64,000 bases of DNA from Sphingopyxis sp. JAI108 (GCF_013410105.1 NZ_JACCCJ010000002.1:434001-498000), one strand, 5' to 3'; shown: positions 9,675 to 18,848, counted from the first letter of the stretch. Program-made: numbers and translations. The notes: generated by a model from the letters alone, not told the origin.

Positions 9675-10316
9675 TTAGATGGCGACCTCATAATTGGCCG
9701 TTGTCTTAGCCGCGACTTCGTCCGCCGTCACCCCCGGTGCGAGCTCGATCAGCTTGAACGGGCTGTCGTGATCCTCGCGCTTGAACACCGCGAGGTCGGT
9801 GATGATCATATCGACGACATTCTTGCCGGTCAGCGGCAGCGTGCATTCGGGAATGAATTTGGGGCTGCCGTCCTTGGCATTATGCTCCATCACGACGATG
9901 ATCTTCTTGACCCCGGCGACGAGGTCCATCGCGCCGCCCATGCCCTTGATCATCTTGCCCGGGATCATCCAGTTGGCGATGTCGCCATTTTCGGCGATCT
10001 CCATCGCGCCCAATACGGTGAGGTCGATATGCCCGCCGCGAATCATCGCGAAACTGTCGGCAGAAGAGAAATAGGCCGACTGTGGCAATTCGCTGATCGT
10101 CTGCTTGCCGGCGTTGATCAGGTCGGCGTCCTCGTCGCCCTCGAGCGGGAAGGGACCGATGCCGAGCATGCCGTTTTCGGACTGAAGCGTCACCGTCATC
10201 CCCGCCGGGATATGGTTCGCGACCAAAGTCGGGATGCCGATACCAAGGTTGACGTAATAGCCGTCCTGCAGTTCCTTCGCGGCGCGCGCCGCCATGTCAT
10301 CACGCGTCCAGCTCAT
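9675..10316 (-). CDS. scoB: Succinyl-CoA:3-ketoacid CoA-transferase subunit B
   Basis: This is the catalytic beta subunit that moves CoA from succinyl-CoA to acetoacetate. The 213 residues start [16 protein letters not shown] and contain the [10 protein letters not shown] motif, whose Glu (about residue 48) forms the gamma-glutamyl-CoA intermediate, and [19 protein letters not shown]. The ATG overlaps the stop of the upstream phosphatase gene as ATGA, which fixes the start. Unusually, scoB is not next to scoA but separated from it by that phosphatase gene. Confidence 0.95.
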   Translation of the reverse strand: MSWTRDDMAARAAKELQDGYYVNLGIGIPTLVANHIPAGMTVTLQSENGMLGIGPFPLEGDEDADLINAGKQTISELPQSAYFSSADSFAMIRGGHIDLTVLGAMEIAENGDIANWMIPGKMIKGMGGAMDLVAGVKKIIVVMEHNAKDGSPKFIPECTLPLTGKNVVDMIITDLAVFKREDHDSPFKLIELAPGVTADEVAAKTTANYEVAI

Positions 10317-11194
10317 TGGCTTGGCTCCCATTGCTTGTCGGAGGGGAAGGCGTCGCCCCAGCCCAGTTTTTCCCACGGGCCGTAGACGGGGTTGGGGAAA
10401 AGGAACCAGCCCTTGTCCCAGAGTGCGGTGGCACCCGCGCTGGTCGCGAGCGCCATGCGCTGCGCGGCGGGCAGGTCCTTGACGTTGAACTGCTGGCTGA
10501 AATCGCCGAGCTGGTCGCCGGCAAGGATGATCACGCAGTAACGCGATGCGATCGTCGCGCGGCGTCCATCCTTGCTCGACCCGCCGGCATCGTCGCCCAT
10601 CAGGAACAGGGTCTCGCCATGCTTGAACTCGCCAAGCCCGGCGGCGCGGAGCGTATCTTCGCTGCCCTTGGCATTGGCGGCGCTGCGATTGGTGTTGGCG
10701 ATGACGGTGATTCCCGCGGCGCGCAGCTTGCTCACCATCTCGACCGTGCCGGGCATCGCGACCGCCTTGCCCGCGCCCGTTTTTTCCCACTGGTCCCATA
10801 CCTTGAGATCGAAGCCGGTGCGCTTCTCGGCGAAATAGCGCATGGGGCCGAGGTTCCAGATCAAAGTCTCGTCGGCGTCGAACACCGCGGCGAAGGGCTT
10901 GTTGCCGCACGGCTCGAACGTCGGGGCGTCCATCGTCGCTCCCGCCGCCAGCACGACGCTGTCCTTCGGGCGCGCCTTGATCCGCCACGCGCCATAGTTC
11001 GCGATGCGCGCATTGGTGGCGCCCACAGCAACGGCGGCTTCGGGCGAGCCATAGAGATATTGCAGCGGGGCCGGCGGTTTGGCGGTTTCGACCGGCGCAG
11101 CGGCTGGCGGCGGAGCGGGCGCCGTGGTCACTTCTGCCGGCGCGCTCGCGCAGCCGCCGAGCAGTAGCGCCGCAGCAAGCGGGAGCGCGCGCAT
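10313..11194 (-). CDS. Lipoprotein acid phosphatase, HAD superfamily, e(P4)-like
   Basis: A 293-residue secreted phosphatase. The first residues form a lipoprotein signal ending in the lipobox LLLGGC, so Cys16 is probably lipidated, followed by a Pro/Ala-rich linker (residues 18-43). The HAD nucleophile motif is DADET ([11 protein letters not shown]), then the conserved ANTNRS and FLMGDD segments. It resembles class-B/e(P4) acid phosphatases, which dephosphorylate nucleotides in the envelope. The ATG shares one base with the scoA stop (TGATG) and its own stop overlaps scoB (ATGA). It is therefore embedded in the CoA-transferase operon, although it acts in a different compartment. Confidence 0.88.
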   Translation of the reverse strand: MRALPLAAALLLGGCASAPAEVTTAPAPPPAAAPVETAKPPAPLQYLYGSPEAAVAVGATNARIANYGAWRIKARPKDSVVLAAGATMDAPTFEPCGNKPFAAVFDADETLIWNLGPMRYFAEKRTGFDLKVWDQWEKTGAGKAVAMPGTVEMVSKLRAAGITVIANTNRSAANAKGSEDTLRAAGLGEFKHGETLFLMGDDAGGSSKDGRRATIASRYCVIILAGDQLGDFSQQFNVKDLPAAQRMALATSAGATALWDKGWFLFPNPVYGPWEKLGWGDAFPSDKQWEPSQ

Positions 11195-11904
11195 CACGCC
11201 GCCTCGCGCGGGCGCGTGGTGCGGAATTCGATCTTCTTGTCGTACGGCGCGCCGAGGACGAGGCGCTTCACATAGATGCCGGGCAGGTGGATGCAGTCGG
11301 GGTCGAGGCTGCCGGTGGGCACGATTTCCTCGACCTCGGCGACGCAGATTTTCGCCGCGGTCGCCATCGGCTGGTTGAAGTTGCGCGCGGTCTTGCGGAA
11401 GATCAAATTGCCGCTCTCGTCGGCCTTCCACCCCTTGATGATCGCGAGGTCGGCAAAGATGCCGCGTTCGAGGATATAATCCTGCCCGTCGAAGCTTTTC
11501 ACCTCCTTGCCCTCGGCAACGAGGGTGCCGACGCCGGTCTTGGTGTAGAAGCCGGGAATGCCCGCTCCGCCCGCGCGGCAGCGCTCGGCGAGCGTGCCCT
11601 GCGGGCAGAATTCGACCTCGAGCTCGCCCGCCAGATACTGCCGCTCGAACTCCTTGTTTTCGCCGACATAGCTGCTGATCATCTTCTTGACCTGCCTGGT
11701 GCGAAGCAGCTTGCCGAGCCCTTCGCCATCGATCCCGGCGTTGTTGCTCGCGATCGTCAGATCCTTGGTGCCCGCGTCGCGGATCGCGTCGATCAGCCGT
11801 TCGGGGATGCCGCACAGGCCGAAACCGCCGGCGCAAATCTGCATGCCGTCAAACAGCAGGCCTTCGAGGGCGGCGGCGGCGTCGGGATATTGCTTCTTCC
11901 CCAT
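11194..11904 (-). CDS. scoA: Succinyl-CoA:3-ketoacid CoA-transferase subunit A
   Basis: The alpha subunit (236 residues) of the CoA-transferase that activates acetoacetate to acetoacetyl-Co[16 protein letters not shown] is chosen over an upstream ATG because an AGGAG ribosome site precedes it. The glycine-rich [10 protein letters not shown] (about residues 25-34), SNNAG, and the C-terminal IYVKRLVLG segment are typical. It leads the operon scoA-phosphatase-scoB-serine hydrolase. The 89-base gap to divergent lysR holds a short palindrome that could be the regulator's site. Confidence 0.95.
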   Translation of the reverse strand: MGKKQYPDAAAALEGLLFDGMQICAGGFGLCGIPERLIDAIRDAGTKDLTIASNNAGIDGEGLGKLLRTRQVKKMISSYVGENKEFERQYLAGELEVEFCPQGTLAERCRAGGAGIPGFYTKTGVGTLVAEGKEVKSFDGQDYILERGIFADLAIIKGWKADESGNLIFRKTARNFNQPMATAAKICVAEVEEIVPTGSLDPDCIHLPGIYVKRLVLGAPYDKKIEFRTTRPREAA

Positions 11905-11955
11905 GGGACGGCTCTCCTGAATGTTTCGTGCGCGACCTTGGCGCATTTGATCCAT

Positions 11956-11967
11956 CAATTCTAATTG
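11956..11967. promoter_or_regulatory. Palindrome in the scoA-lysR divergent intergenic region
   Basis: CAATT and AATTG are separated by two bases in an AT-rich 50-base segment between the divergent starts. The size and position fit a LysR-type binding site acting on both scoA and the regulator's own gene. It is short, so the assignment rests mainly on location. Confidence 0.4.
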
Positions 11968-11993
11968 TTCGATTTTTGGATTATACATACACG

Positions 11994-12887
11994 ATGTCTA
12001 TCAATCGCGTCTCGCTCTATCATCTCGAAACCTTGCTGTGGATCGACCGGCTCGGCACCTTTTCGGCCGCGGCCGAGCGGCTGAACACCACCCAGCCGAC
12101 GGTATCGGCGCGGATGCGCGAACTCGAACAGCGTCTCGGCACGGCGCTGTTCCGCCGCGAAGGGCGCGCAATGTCGCTCACCGCGGCGGGGCGCAAGCTG
12201 GTGCGCGATTGCGATCCCTTGCTACGCGACATGCAGGTCGCGCTGCTCGGCAGCGGCGGCTATGGCGAGGCGAGCGGGGTGGTGCGGATCGGCGCGGGGG
12301 AGATCGCCGCGGCGAGCTGCCTTCCCGCCTTCGTCGCGGGATTGAAGGCCGATATGCCCGGCGTCGGTCTCGAAATCGAAATCGACCTCACCGCGAACCT
12401 GATCCAGCAACTGCTCACCGGGCGCACCGACATCGCTTTCGCGGCGGGGCCGATCGCGCATCCGGCGCTGAAAACGAGCCCGATCGGCGCGGTCGAACTG
12501 GTGTGGCTTGCCAGCCCCGCGGTCGCCTCGGCTTTTGCCGGCGGAGAAGCGACGCTTCCGGTCTGGTCGCTCGCCAGCCATTCGCCGATCCACGGCCGGA
12601 TGCGCGACGCGATCGCGGCGTCGCGAATCGCGCAAAAATCGCTCAACCTCTGCAACAACGCGCGCACGATGATCGACATCGCGAAGGCGGGCGGCGGGAT
12701 CGGCATCTTTCCGCGGCCGATGGTGCGCAGCGAAGTCGCGAGCGGCGCGCTGGCGCTGATCGACGCCATGCCCGCGCTCGCGCCGGTCGAATTCCACGTC
12801 GCGATGCGCGTAGCCGACACCGAGCCGGTGCTCACACGGATTTTCGAGCGCGCGGCAAAGCTGAACCTCGCCAAGGCACTCAACTGA
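11994..12887 (+). CDS. LysR family transcriptional regulator
   Basis: A 297-residue regulator. The N-terminal winged helix-turn-helix spans about residues 8-66 ([20 protein letters not shown], then [14 protein letters not shown]). The rest is a periplasmic-binding-like effector domain. Its divergent position makes control of the scoA operon likely, with a ketoacid or CoA-related co-inducer, but this is inference. A TATACA hexamer at 11982-11987 ends six bases before the ATG and there is no ribosome site, so the transcript may be leaderless. An upstream in-frame ATG at 11928 would overlap the presumed promoter. Confidence 0.92.
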   Translation: MSINRVSLYHLETLLWIDRLGTFSAAAERLNTTQPTVSARMRELEQRLGTALFRREGRAMSLTAAGRKLVRDCDPLLRDMQVALLGSGGYGEASGVVRIGAGEIAAASCLPAFVAGLKADMPGVGLEIEIDLTANLIQQLLTGRTDIAFAAGPIAHPALKTSPIGAVELVWLASPAVASAFAGGEATLPVWSLASHSPIHGRMRDAIAASRIAQKSLNLCNNARTMIDIAKAGGGIGIFPRPMVRSEVASGALALIDAMPALAPVEFHVAMRVADTEPVLTRIFERAAKLNLAKALN

Positions 12888-12943
12888 ACCGGGCGGGGTT
12901 CCCGGCCAACGGCTCGCGTCGCACCCCTAAGCCGGTGCTCCCG

Positions 12944-13600
12944 TCACGCCGCCTTCTTCGTCTTGGGGGCCGGCGTCTTGGGCTTGTAGCGGCAAAGGTC
13001 ATCGACCGGACAGCGCCAGCATTCGGGGGTGCGCGCCTTGCAGGTGTAGCGGCCGTGGAGGATCAGCCAGTGGTGCGCGCCGACGCGGAAGGGCGCCGGG
13101 GTTTCCTTCTCCAGCTTCTTTTCGACCGCGAGCACCGTCTTGCCGGGGGCGAGGCCGGTGCGGTTGCCGACGCGGAAAATATGCGTGTCGACCGCAAAGG
13201 TTTCCGCCCCGAAGGCGCAGTTCATCACCACATTGGCGGTCTTGCGCCCGACGCCGGGCAGCTCGACGAGCGTGTCGCGGTCGGCGGGCACCTCGCCGCC
13301 ATGGTCGCGGACGAGGATTTCGCTGAGGGCGATGACATTCTTCGCCTTGGCGTTGAACAGCCCGATCGTCTTGATGTGCTGCTTGAGGCCGTCTTCGCCG
13401 AGCTCCATCATCGCCTGCGGGGTCTTCACCTCCTGAAACAGCCGACGCGTCGCCTTGTTCACCCCGACGTCGGTCGCCTGCGCCGAAAGCACGACCGCGA
13501 CGAGCAGCTGATAGGTGTTGCCGAACTCCAGCTCGGTCTCGGGACTGGGGTTCAGCTCGGCGAGACGGCGATAGAATTCGAAAATGTCGGACTTCTTCAT
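12944..13600 (-). CDS. nth: Endonuclease III
   Basis: A DNA glycosylase/AP lyase that removes oxidised pyrimidines in base excision repair. The 218 residues show the helix-hairpin-helix LPGVGRKTA with catalytic Lys120, catalytic Asp138 (VDTHIFRV), and the [4Fe-4S] ligands Cys187, Cys194, Cys197 and Cys203 in the C-x6-C-x2-C-x5-C pattern. A Lys/Pro/Ala-rich tail of about 15 residues follows. It is five bases downstream of dapB, so the two form one operon. Confidence 0.97.
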   Translation of the reverse strand: MKKSDIFEFYRRLAELNPSPETELEFGNTYQLLVAVVLSAQATDVGVNKATRRLFQEVKTPQAMMELGEDGLKQHIKTIGLFNAKAKNVIALSEILVRDHGGEVPADRDTLVELPGVGRKTANVVMNCAFGAETFAVDTHIFRVGNRTGLAPGKTVLAVEKKLEKETPAPFRVGAHHWLILHGRYTCKARTPECWRCPVDDLCRYKPKTPAPKTKKAA

Positions 13601-13605
13601 CGCGC

Positions 13606-14334
13606 TTACGAAAGCCCCAGCACCTGCGGCATCCTGTAACGTTCGGGCTTCTGGTTAATCAGCCACAGCGCCGCGCGCACCGCGCCGCGCGCGAAGATCA
13701 TGCGGTTTTCGGCGCGATGCGACAGGGTGATCATCTCCTCGGGGCCCGCGAAGATCACGTCATGGTCGCCGGCGACGGTGCCACCGCGCAGGCTCGCGAA
13801 GCCGATCCTGCCGTGGCCGCGTGCGCCGGTGAGGCCGTCGCGGCCGCGTTCGGAGCAGGTTGCGAGGGTGATCCCGCGCCCCTCGGCCGCCGCCTCTCCG
13901 AGCAGCAGCGCGGTGCCGCTCGGCGCATCGACTTTGTTCCGGTGGTGCATTTCGAGGATTTCGATATCATATTCGGGGTCGAGCCGCGCCGCCGCCTCGC
14001 GCACCAGATGCGCGAGCAGCGTGACGCCCAGCGAGGTGTTGCCGGTCTGGAGCACCGCAATATCCCGGGCGGCATCGTCGATCAGATAATGATGGCGCTC
14101 CTCGAGCCCCGTCGTGCCGATGACGATCGGCTTGCGCGCCGCGACGCAGGCGTCGAGCGTCGCCTCGAGCGCGGCGGGCGACGAGAAATCGACGAGAATG
14201 TCGGCCTCCGCCGCGAGCTTCGCGACATTGCCGCCCTTGTCGATGCCGCAACTGCGCTGTCCTGCCTCCGATATGGCGGCGGCGAGCGCGAGGCCCATCC
14301 GGCCCTCGCTGCCGATAATGCCGATGCTGGTCAT
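13606..14334 (-). CDS. dapB: 4-hydroxy-tetrahydrodipicolinate reductase
   Basis: Catalyses the NAD(P)H-dependent reduction step in lysine and diaminopimelate synthesis. The 242 residues begin MTSIGIIGSEGRMG, a Rossmann GxxGxMG. The catalytic and substrate region EMHHRNKVDAPSGTA is intact at about residues 131-145, and GARGHGRIGFASLRGG follows. It is divergent from the sirtuin gene with an 84-base gap and is followed at once by nth. Confidence 0.96.
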   Translation of the reverse strand: MTSIGIIGSEGRMGLALAAAISEAGQRSCGIDKGGNVAKLAAEADILVDFSSPAALEATLDACVAARKPIVIGTTGLEERHHYLIDDAARDIAVLQTGNTSLGVTLLAHLVREAAARLDPEYDIEILEMHHRNKVDAPSGTALLLGEAAAEGRGITLATCSERGRDGLTGARGHGRIGFASLRGGTVAGDHDVIFAGPEEMITLSHRAENRMIFARGAVRAALWLINQKPERYRMPQVLGLS

Positions 14335-14418
14335 GGCTTGCCTTTCGTGCCCCCGTCATGCTGAACGATGTCGCCCGCCTAGCGGTTGTCGCCTTCGAAT
14401 CAAGAAGAACAGGATAGC

Positions 14419-15123
14419 ATGTCTCCAATCCAGAATATCGTGATCCTGACCGGCGCCGGGGTTTCGGCCGAAAGCGGCATCGACACCTTTCGCGACGCCG
14501 GCGGCCTGTGGGAACAGCATCGCGTCGAGGATGTGGCGACGCCCGAGGCCTTTGCCCGCGACCCTGACCTGGTGCTGCGCTTCTACGACATGCGGCGCGA
14601 GGCGATCCGGACCAAGACGCCCAACGCGGCGCACCGCGCGCTCGCGCGGCTCGACGCCGAATGGCCGGGCGAGCTGTTGATCGTCACGCAAAATGTCGAT
14701 GATTTGCATGAGCGCGCGGGGGCGAAGCGGCTGATCCACATGCACGGCGAGCATCTGAATGCCTGGTGCACCGCATGCGACAATCGCGTGCCGTGGACCG
14801 GCCCGCTGCTGGGTCGTCCCGCGTGCAGCGCGTGCGGTGTGACGGGGCACCTCCGTCCCGACATCGTCTGGTTCGGCGAAATGCCTTACCGGATGGAGGA
14901 AATTTACCAGGCTCTGAACCGCACCGACCTGTTCGTGTCGATCGGCACCTCGGGCGCGGTCTATCCCGCCGCGGGTTTCGTGCGCGAGGCGCGCGCCGCG
15001 GGAGCGATGACGCTCGAGCTCAATATGGAACCGAGCCAGGGCAGCCATTGGTTCGACGAGGCGCGCCACGGCCCGGCGACGCAGCTGGTGCCGCAGTGGG
15101 TCGAGGCGATGCTGGGCGGGTGA
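14419..15123 (+). CDS. cobB: NAD-dependent protein deacylase (class III sirtuin, CobB-like)
   Basis: Removes acyl groups from protein lysines using NAD+. The start MSPIQNIVILTGAG follows an AGGA site; an upstream TTG is less likely. Seen in order: the NAD motif GAGVSAESGIDTFR (12-25), TQNVDDLHERAG, catalytic His109 in HMHGE, and zinc ligands Cys117, Cys120, Cys136 and Cys139. Tyr56 and Arg59 in FYDMRR match the Tyr-x-x-Arg pair that in SIRT5 and E. coli CobB binds negatively charged acyl groups. Desuccinylase or demalonylase activity is therefore likely beside deacetylation. Confidence 0.94.
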   Translation: MSPIQNIVILTGAGVSAESGIDTFRDAGGLWEQHRVEDVATPEAFARDPDLVLRFYDMRREAIRTKTPNAAHRALARLDAEWPGELLIVTQNVDDLHERAGAKRLIHMHGEHLNAWCTACDNRVPWTGPLLGRPACSACGVTGHLRPDIVWFGEMPYRMEEIYQALNRTDLFVSIGTSGAVYPAAGFVREARAAGAMTLELNMEPSQGSHWFDEARHGPATQLVPQWVEAMLGG

Positions 15124-15255
15124 GGCTGGCTCCTGCGATGCCGCCGCTTTCGGCCGGACGCGGCCGATAGAGACGTGTGCTCCGGCTTTCGCCGGGGTGC
15201 ACGACCGGCCACTCCCCCAAAGCCGCCTTTCAACGCGCGATCAAAAGGCTGATTG

Positions 15256-15906
15256 TCAGGGGAGTTCCATCCCCAGCGCGGCCGAGAGGTCGGCGAGCGC
15301 CTGCTCGCCGCTCGTTACCTTGATCGCGTGCATGCCGAGCTGGCTCGCCGGCTTGCAGTTGATGCCGAGGTCGTCGAGATAGATGCAGTTTGCGGGCTCG
15401 GCGCCGAGCGCCTCGCACATCATTTCATAAATCCGCGGGTCAGGCTTGCGGACGCCGACCTTGCTCGATTCGATGACATGGTCGAAGCGCGCCATGATCG
15501 CCGCGACCTCGGCGGCGAGTTTCTCGCTTCGCGCCATCCCGGCACCTTTGCCCGACGGAACATTGTTGGTGATGCACGCAATGCCAAAGTTGCTCGCCTT
15601 CAGCGTATCGAGCGCAGCGACCATCGCCGGACGCACCGCTCCTGCCAGTACCGCCAGCACCGCTTCGCCTTCCAGTATGTGACCCATCGCTTTCGCCTCG
15701 GCCGCGAACAGCGTGTCGAACGCCGCCGCATCGATCTCGGCGCGTTCGAATCGTGCCCATGCGTTGCCGTCGGGGTCGGCGGCGTTGACGCGGCGCACGA
15801 AGTCGCGCGGCAGGCCGCGCTCTTCCTCGAGCCGGTTGAAGGCTTCGAAGGGCGAGGCGGTGATGACGCCGCCGAAATCGAAGATGACATGCGTGTATCG
15901 GGACAT
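15256..15906 (-). CDS. HAD-IA family hydrolase
   Basis: A 216-residue haloacid-dehalogenase-type hydrolase resembling the N-terminal phosphatase domain of soluble epoxide hydrolase and related acyl-chain-linked HADs. Motif I is FDFGGVI with nucleophile Asp10, motif II is ITNNV, the motif III Lys is in GVRKPDP, and motif IV is YLDDLG. The helical cap lies between residues 15 and 90. A perfect 16-bp palindrome lies 20 bases upstream of its ATG. The substrate is unknown. The linked palindrome resembles those of fatty-acid and branched-chain degradation regulons, hinting at a lipid-related role. Confidence 0.88.
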   Translation of the reverse strand: MSRYTHVIFDFGGVITASPFEAFNRLEEERGLPRDFVRRVNAADPDGNAWARFERAEIDAAAFDTLFAAEAKAMGHILEGEAVLAVLAGAVRPAMVAALDTLKASNFGIACITNNVPSGKGAGMARSEKLAAEVAAIMARFDHVIESSKVGVRKPDPRIYEMMCEALGAEPANCIYLDDLGINCKPASQLGMHAIKVTSGEQALADLSAALGMELP

Positions 15907-15925
15907 GGCATGGCTAGAGCGTAGA

Positions 15926-15941
15926 TTGACGTTAACGTCAA
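15926..15941. promoter_or_regulatory. Perfect 16-bp palindrome, candidate operator
   Basis: TTGACGTTAACGTCAA is its own reverse complement and lies 20 bases before the HAD hydrolase ATG. The ACGT half-sites resemble those recognised by MerR-family regulators of acyl-CoA catabolism such as LiuR. A 13-of-16 match occurs in front of phaB (48578-48593). The symmetry is seen directly; the regulator is inferred. Confidence 0.6.
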
Positions 15942-15950
15942 CTATGACGG

Positions 15951-17057
15951 TCAGGGTTCGACGACGATCCCGGCGCTGGGATTGGCTCGGCCCGAAAGCA
16001 TTTCATGATAGGCAGCCACCGCCGCATCGTCGCCGCTGCGCTTGTCGATCGACGTGAGCCGCGGCGCAACGTCCATGAAGGCCAGCCATGCCTCTGCGAT
16101 CTTCTGCCCGAACGCCGCACCGCCCCAGTCGGCGATCCGCTTCTGGCTGCGGCCGGGCGCGAAGAATCCCTGCCGTTCGGGGCCGGGCAAGCCTTCGACG
16201 TCGGCCTGCGCGTCCCAGTGCGACTTGCCGACGATGATCGAGGCTTTGAGGTTGTTTCCGAAATGGCTGTGCACGACGCGCGTCACCGCGCCATTGCCCG
16301 CCATATCGACGAGCGCGGCAGGCGTCGCGGCGTTGAGCGTCATGATCTGGTCGTAGCTGATCACCCGGTCATAGATGCCCTGCGCGGCGAGGGCGTCGAC
16401 ATTGGCCGCGCTGGTCAGGCCGACCGTTTCGGGGCGGGGCTCCGGGCGCCGCTTGAGCGTGAAGCCGAGCCCGATCGCGGTCTTGCTCGACGCGCTCGCG
16501 ATCAGGATCTGGCTGGCGCCATAATCGCCTTCGTCCTCGAACTGGTCGCCGATCAGCCAGCCGGTCAGGAAGAGCGGGCGGAACACCGGCCAATAATCAT
16601 GGTCGGCGGTGCGATAATCGGTCAGCGCCTCGATCCGCTGATAATTGTTGTAGATGGGAGGCAGGGTGGTGCGTCGCGGGGTGACATCGGTGAAGCCGCC
16701 CGGCCCCGCGTTGCCGACAGTCAGCACGGCATTCTCGGCCATCGGATAATAGCCATAGAAGCGATCGCCAGCCGACACGCCGTCGGCCTGGCTTTCGGTC
16801 ACGGTGGCAAAACCCCAGACAGGGAGGCGGCCCGGTGCGTCCCGCTCGGCGAAGAAATCCCAATAGCCCTGATCGTTGCCGAACAGGCCCGCGGGTTTGC
16901 CGAACACCGCATAGGTGATGTTGTTCGCCGTCATCGCATAGCTGTCGAGATGCACGCGCACCTGTCCCGGTGCGAGCGGTGCGCCCGCGTCCTCGACCAA
17001 TTTGGCTTGCGTGATATCGTCGCGATCGATGTCGATCGCCCAGCTCGTCGAACTCAT
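15951..17057 (-). CDS. DUF2855 family protein
   Basis: A 368-residue protein matching the DUF2855 family, a little-studied group distantly related to medium-chain dehydrogenases. Visible features are a GroES-like N-terminal half (VRVHLDSYAMTANNITYAVFG, then YWDFF), the FYGYYPMAENAVL segment, and a Rossmann-like part from ILIASASSKTAIGLGF. No Cys or His zinc set is evident. Function unknown; a reductase is the best structural guess. It is a separate minus-strand gene, 124 bases after the VIT transporter and 44 bases before the HAD gene. Confidence 0.82.
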   Translation of the reverse strand: MSSTSWAIDIDRDDITQAKLVEDAGAPLAPGQVRVHLDSYAMTANNITYAVFGKPAGLFGNDQGYWDFFAERDAPGRLPVWGFATVTESQADGVSAGDRFYGYYPMAENAVLTVGNAGPGGFTDVTPRRTTLPPIYNNYQRIEALTDYRTADHDYWPVFRPLFLTGWLIGDQFEDEGDYGASQILIASASSKTAIGLGFTLKRRPEPRPETVGLTSAANVDALAAQGIYDRVISYDQIMTLNAATPAALVDMAGNGAVTRVVHSHFGNNLKASIIVGKSHWDAQADVEGLPGPERQGFFAPGRSQKRIADWGGAAFGQKIAEAWLAFMDVAPRLTSIDKRSGDDAAVAAYHEMLSGRANPSAGIVVEP

Positions 17058-17181
17058 TCCGGACCCCTCCGATTGACGTGCCCACGAATGCGGGATGGAC
17101 GACAGTCATACAGATGAGAGCGCGCCTGACAATCGCGGTCGGGCGAACCGGAATGGCATTCGGGCCCGGTGGCGAGGCGGA

Positions 17182-17871
17182 TCAGCCCACCACCGTCCCG
17201 AGCAGCGACCCGATCGCGATCGTCGCCGCCATTGCAAAAGCACCCCAAAAGGTCACGCGCATCACGGGACGGAGCATCGGCGCCTTGCCCGCCCATGCGC
17301 CGAGTGCGCCGAGGACCGCGAGGAAGACCAGCGACGCGGCCGAAACCGTCCACGGCAAGGAATCGCCCTGATCGACGAGTACGGTCGCGAGCGGCAGCGC
17401 CGCGCCAACCGAAAAGCTCGCCGCCGAAGCCGCCGCCGCCTGCACCGGCCGCGCCGCCATCGCATCGGTCATTCCCAACTCGTCGCGCAAATGGGTGTCG
17501 AGCGCATTGTGTGTGGTCAGTTGCTCCGCGACCTGCTCGGCGAGCGCGCGGTCGAGCCCGCGCTGTTGGTAAATCTGCGTCAGTTCCTCCAGCTCGAACT
17601 CGGGATCGGCGGCGAGGTGGCGTTTCTCCAGCTCGACATCGGCCTTCTCCGCGTCGCCCTGCGAACTCACCGACACATATTCGCCCGCCGCCATCGACAT
17701 CGCGCCCGCGACGAGCCCGGCACTGCCGGTGATCAGGATCGAGGCCTCCGACGCGCCCGCCGCCGCGACGCCCGCGATCAGGCTGGCGGTCGAGACGATC
17801 CCGTCATTGGCGCCGAGGATCGCGGCGCGCAGCCAGCTGATCCGCGTGACGCTATGGGTTTCCTCGTGCAT
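17182..17871 (-). CDS. VIT1/CCC1-family iron or manganese transporter
   Basis: A 229-residue inner-membrane protein of the vacuolar iron transporter family, normally exporting Fe2+ or Mn2+. The first helices carry the family marks LGANDGIVSTASLIAGV and GAMSMAAGEYVSVSSQ with a Met/Glu/Tyr cluster. The middle (residues 72-130) is a charged Glu-rich helical domain including DAEKADVELEKRH, the presumed cytosolic metal-binding hairpin. Two or three C-terminal helices end GSLLGTVVG. It starts 10 bases after the SMP-30 gene and is cotranscribed with it. Confidence 0.92.
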   Translation of the reverse strand: MHEETHSVTRISWLRAAILGANDGIVSTASLIAGVAAAGASEASILITGSAGLVAGAMSMAAGEYVSVSSQGDAEKADVELEKRHLAADPEFELEELTQIYQQRGLDRALAEQVAEQLTTHNALDTHLRDELGMTDAMAARPVQAAAASAASFSVGAALPLATVLVDQGDSLPWTVSAASLVFLAVLGALGAWAGKAPMLRPVMRVTFWGAFAMAATIAIGSLLGTVVG

Positions 17872-17881
17872 TCGGCGTCCT

Positions 17882-18802
17882 TTAATATTGCAGCTGCAAC
17901 CCCGGCCGCGCCCAGCGCGTCTTCACCAGCCGCCCCGTGCCCGACAGGGTGATATAGGCATCCTGCCGGTCGGGCCCGCCAAAGGCGATGTTGGTCGTGA
18001 AAATATCGTCGGTCGCGACGAACTCGACCAGCTCGCCCTGGGGCGAGACGACGCTGATCCCGCACTCGCCGATCGTCGCGACGCAGATATTGCCGTTCGC
18101 TTCCATCGCGAGGCTGTCGAAGAATTTATAGCCCGCAGGACGATAGAGCGGGATGCCGGGGCCGCCGGGGCCCGCGGCGTCGTCGACCTTGCCCGGCGCG
18201 ACGATGTTGAACTGGGTCAGGCGGCAGGTGTAGGTTTCGGCCACGTAAAGCTTGCTGCCATCGGGCGACAGGCCGACGCCGTTCGGATTATAGCTCGGGA
18301 AGATCACTTCTTCGATAAAGCTGCCGTCGGCTTTCGCGTAAAAAATGCCGACGATGTCGTGGCAGCGCGCGGCATAGTCGACCTTGCCATGGTCGGTGAA
18401 CCAGAAGCCGCCGTGCGTATCGAACATGATGTCGTTGGGCCCGCGCAAGGTCACGCCATGATCGCCCGACTTGTACAGCACCTCGACTTCGCCCGTCTCG
18501 ATATCGATGCGCTCGATCCGCCCGCCTGAATAATCGTCGGCGATACCGTGCGGCGCCAGATAGCCGTTCGATTCGACATAGTTGAACCCGCCGTTGTTGC
18601 AGCAATAAAGCTTGCCGTCGGGCCCGATGGCGAGCCCGTTGGGGCCCCCGCCGGGGGTCGCGATGACCTCCTTCCGCCCGCCGGGCCAGCAGCGCGTGAT
18701 CCGCTTCGCCTCGATCTCGACGACGATGACGCTGCCGTCTTCCATCACGACCGGCGCCTCGGGAAAACGCAATCCGTCGGCTATCAGTTCAAACTCGGCC
18801 AT
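17882..18802 (-). CDS. SMP-30/gluconolactonase family protein
   Basis: A 306-residue six-bladed beta-propeller lactonase. The start MAEFELIADGLRFPEAP places the conserved first-shell Glu (FPEAP) near residue 16; a GGGAG ribosome site lies six bases before this ATG, which is preferred over upstream ATGs. The metal-site motifs GPNGLAIGPDG, RGPNDIMFD and PNGVGLSPDG are present. Family members hydrolyse sugar or aromatic lactones with a divalent metal. No sugar-catabolic gene accompanies it, so the substrate is open. It shares a transcript with the VIT transporter and diverges from the 2OG oxygenase gene across 46 bases. Confidence 0.88.
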   Translation of the reverse strand: MAEFELIADGLRFPEAPVVMEDGSVIVVEIEAKRITRCWPGGRKEVIATPGGGPNGLAIGPDGKLYCCNNGGFNYVESNGYLAPHGIADDYSGGRIERIDIETGEVEVLYKSGDHGVTLRGPNDIMFDTHGGFWFTDHGKVDYAARCHDIVGIFYAKADGSFIEEVIFPSYNPNGVGLSPDGSKLYVAETYTCRLTQFNIVAPGKVDDAAGPGGPGIPLYRPAGYKFFDSLAMEANGNICVATIGECGISVVSPQGELVEFVATDDIFTTNIAFGGPDRQDAYITLSGTGRLVKTRWARPGLQLQY

Positions 18803-18848
18803 ACCCATCTCCCTTGCGTGTCCGCACTTCCTATGCTTTGCGGCCATC

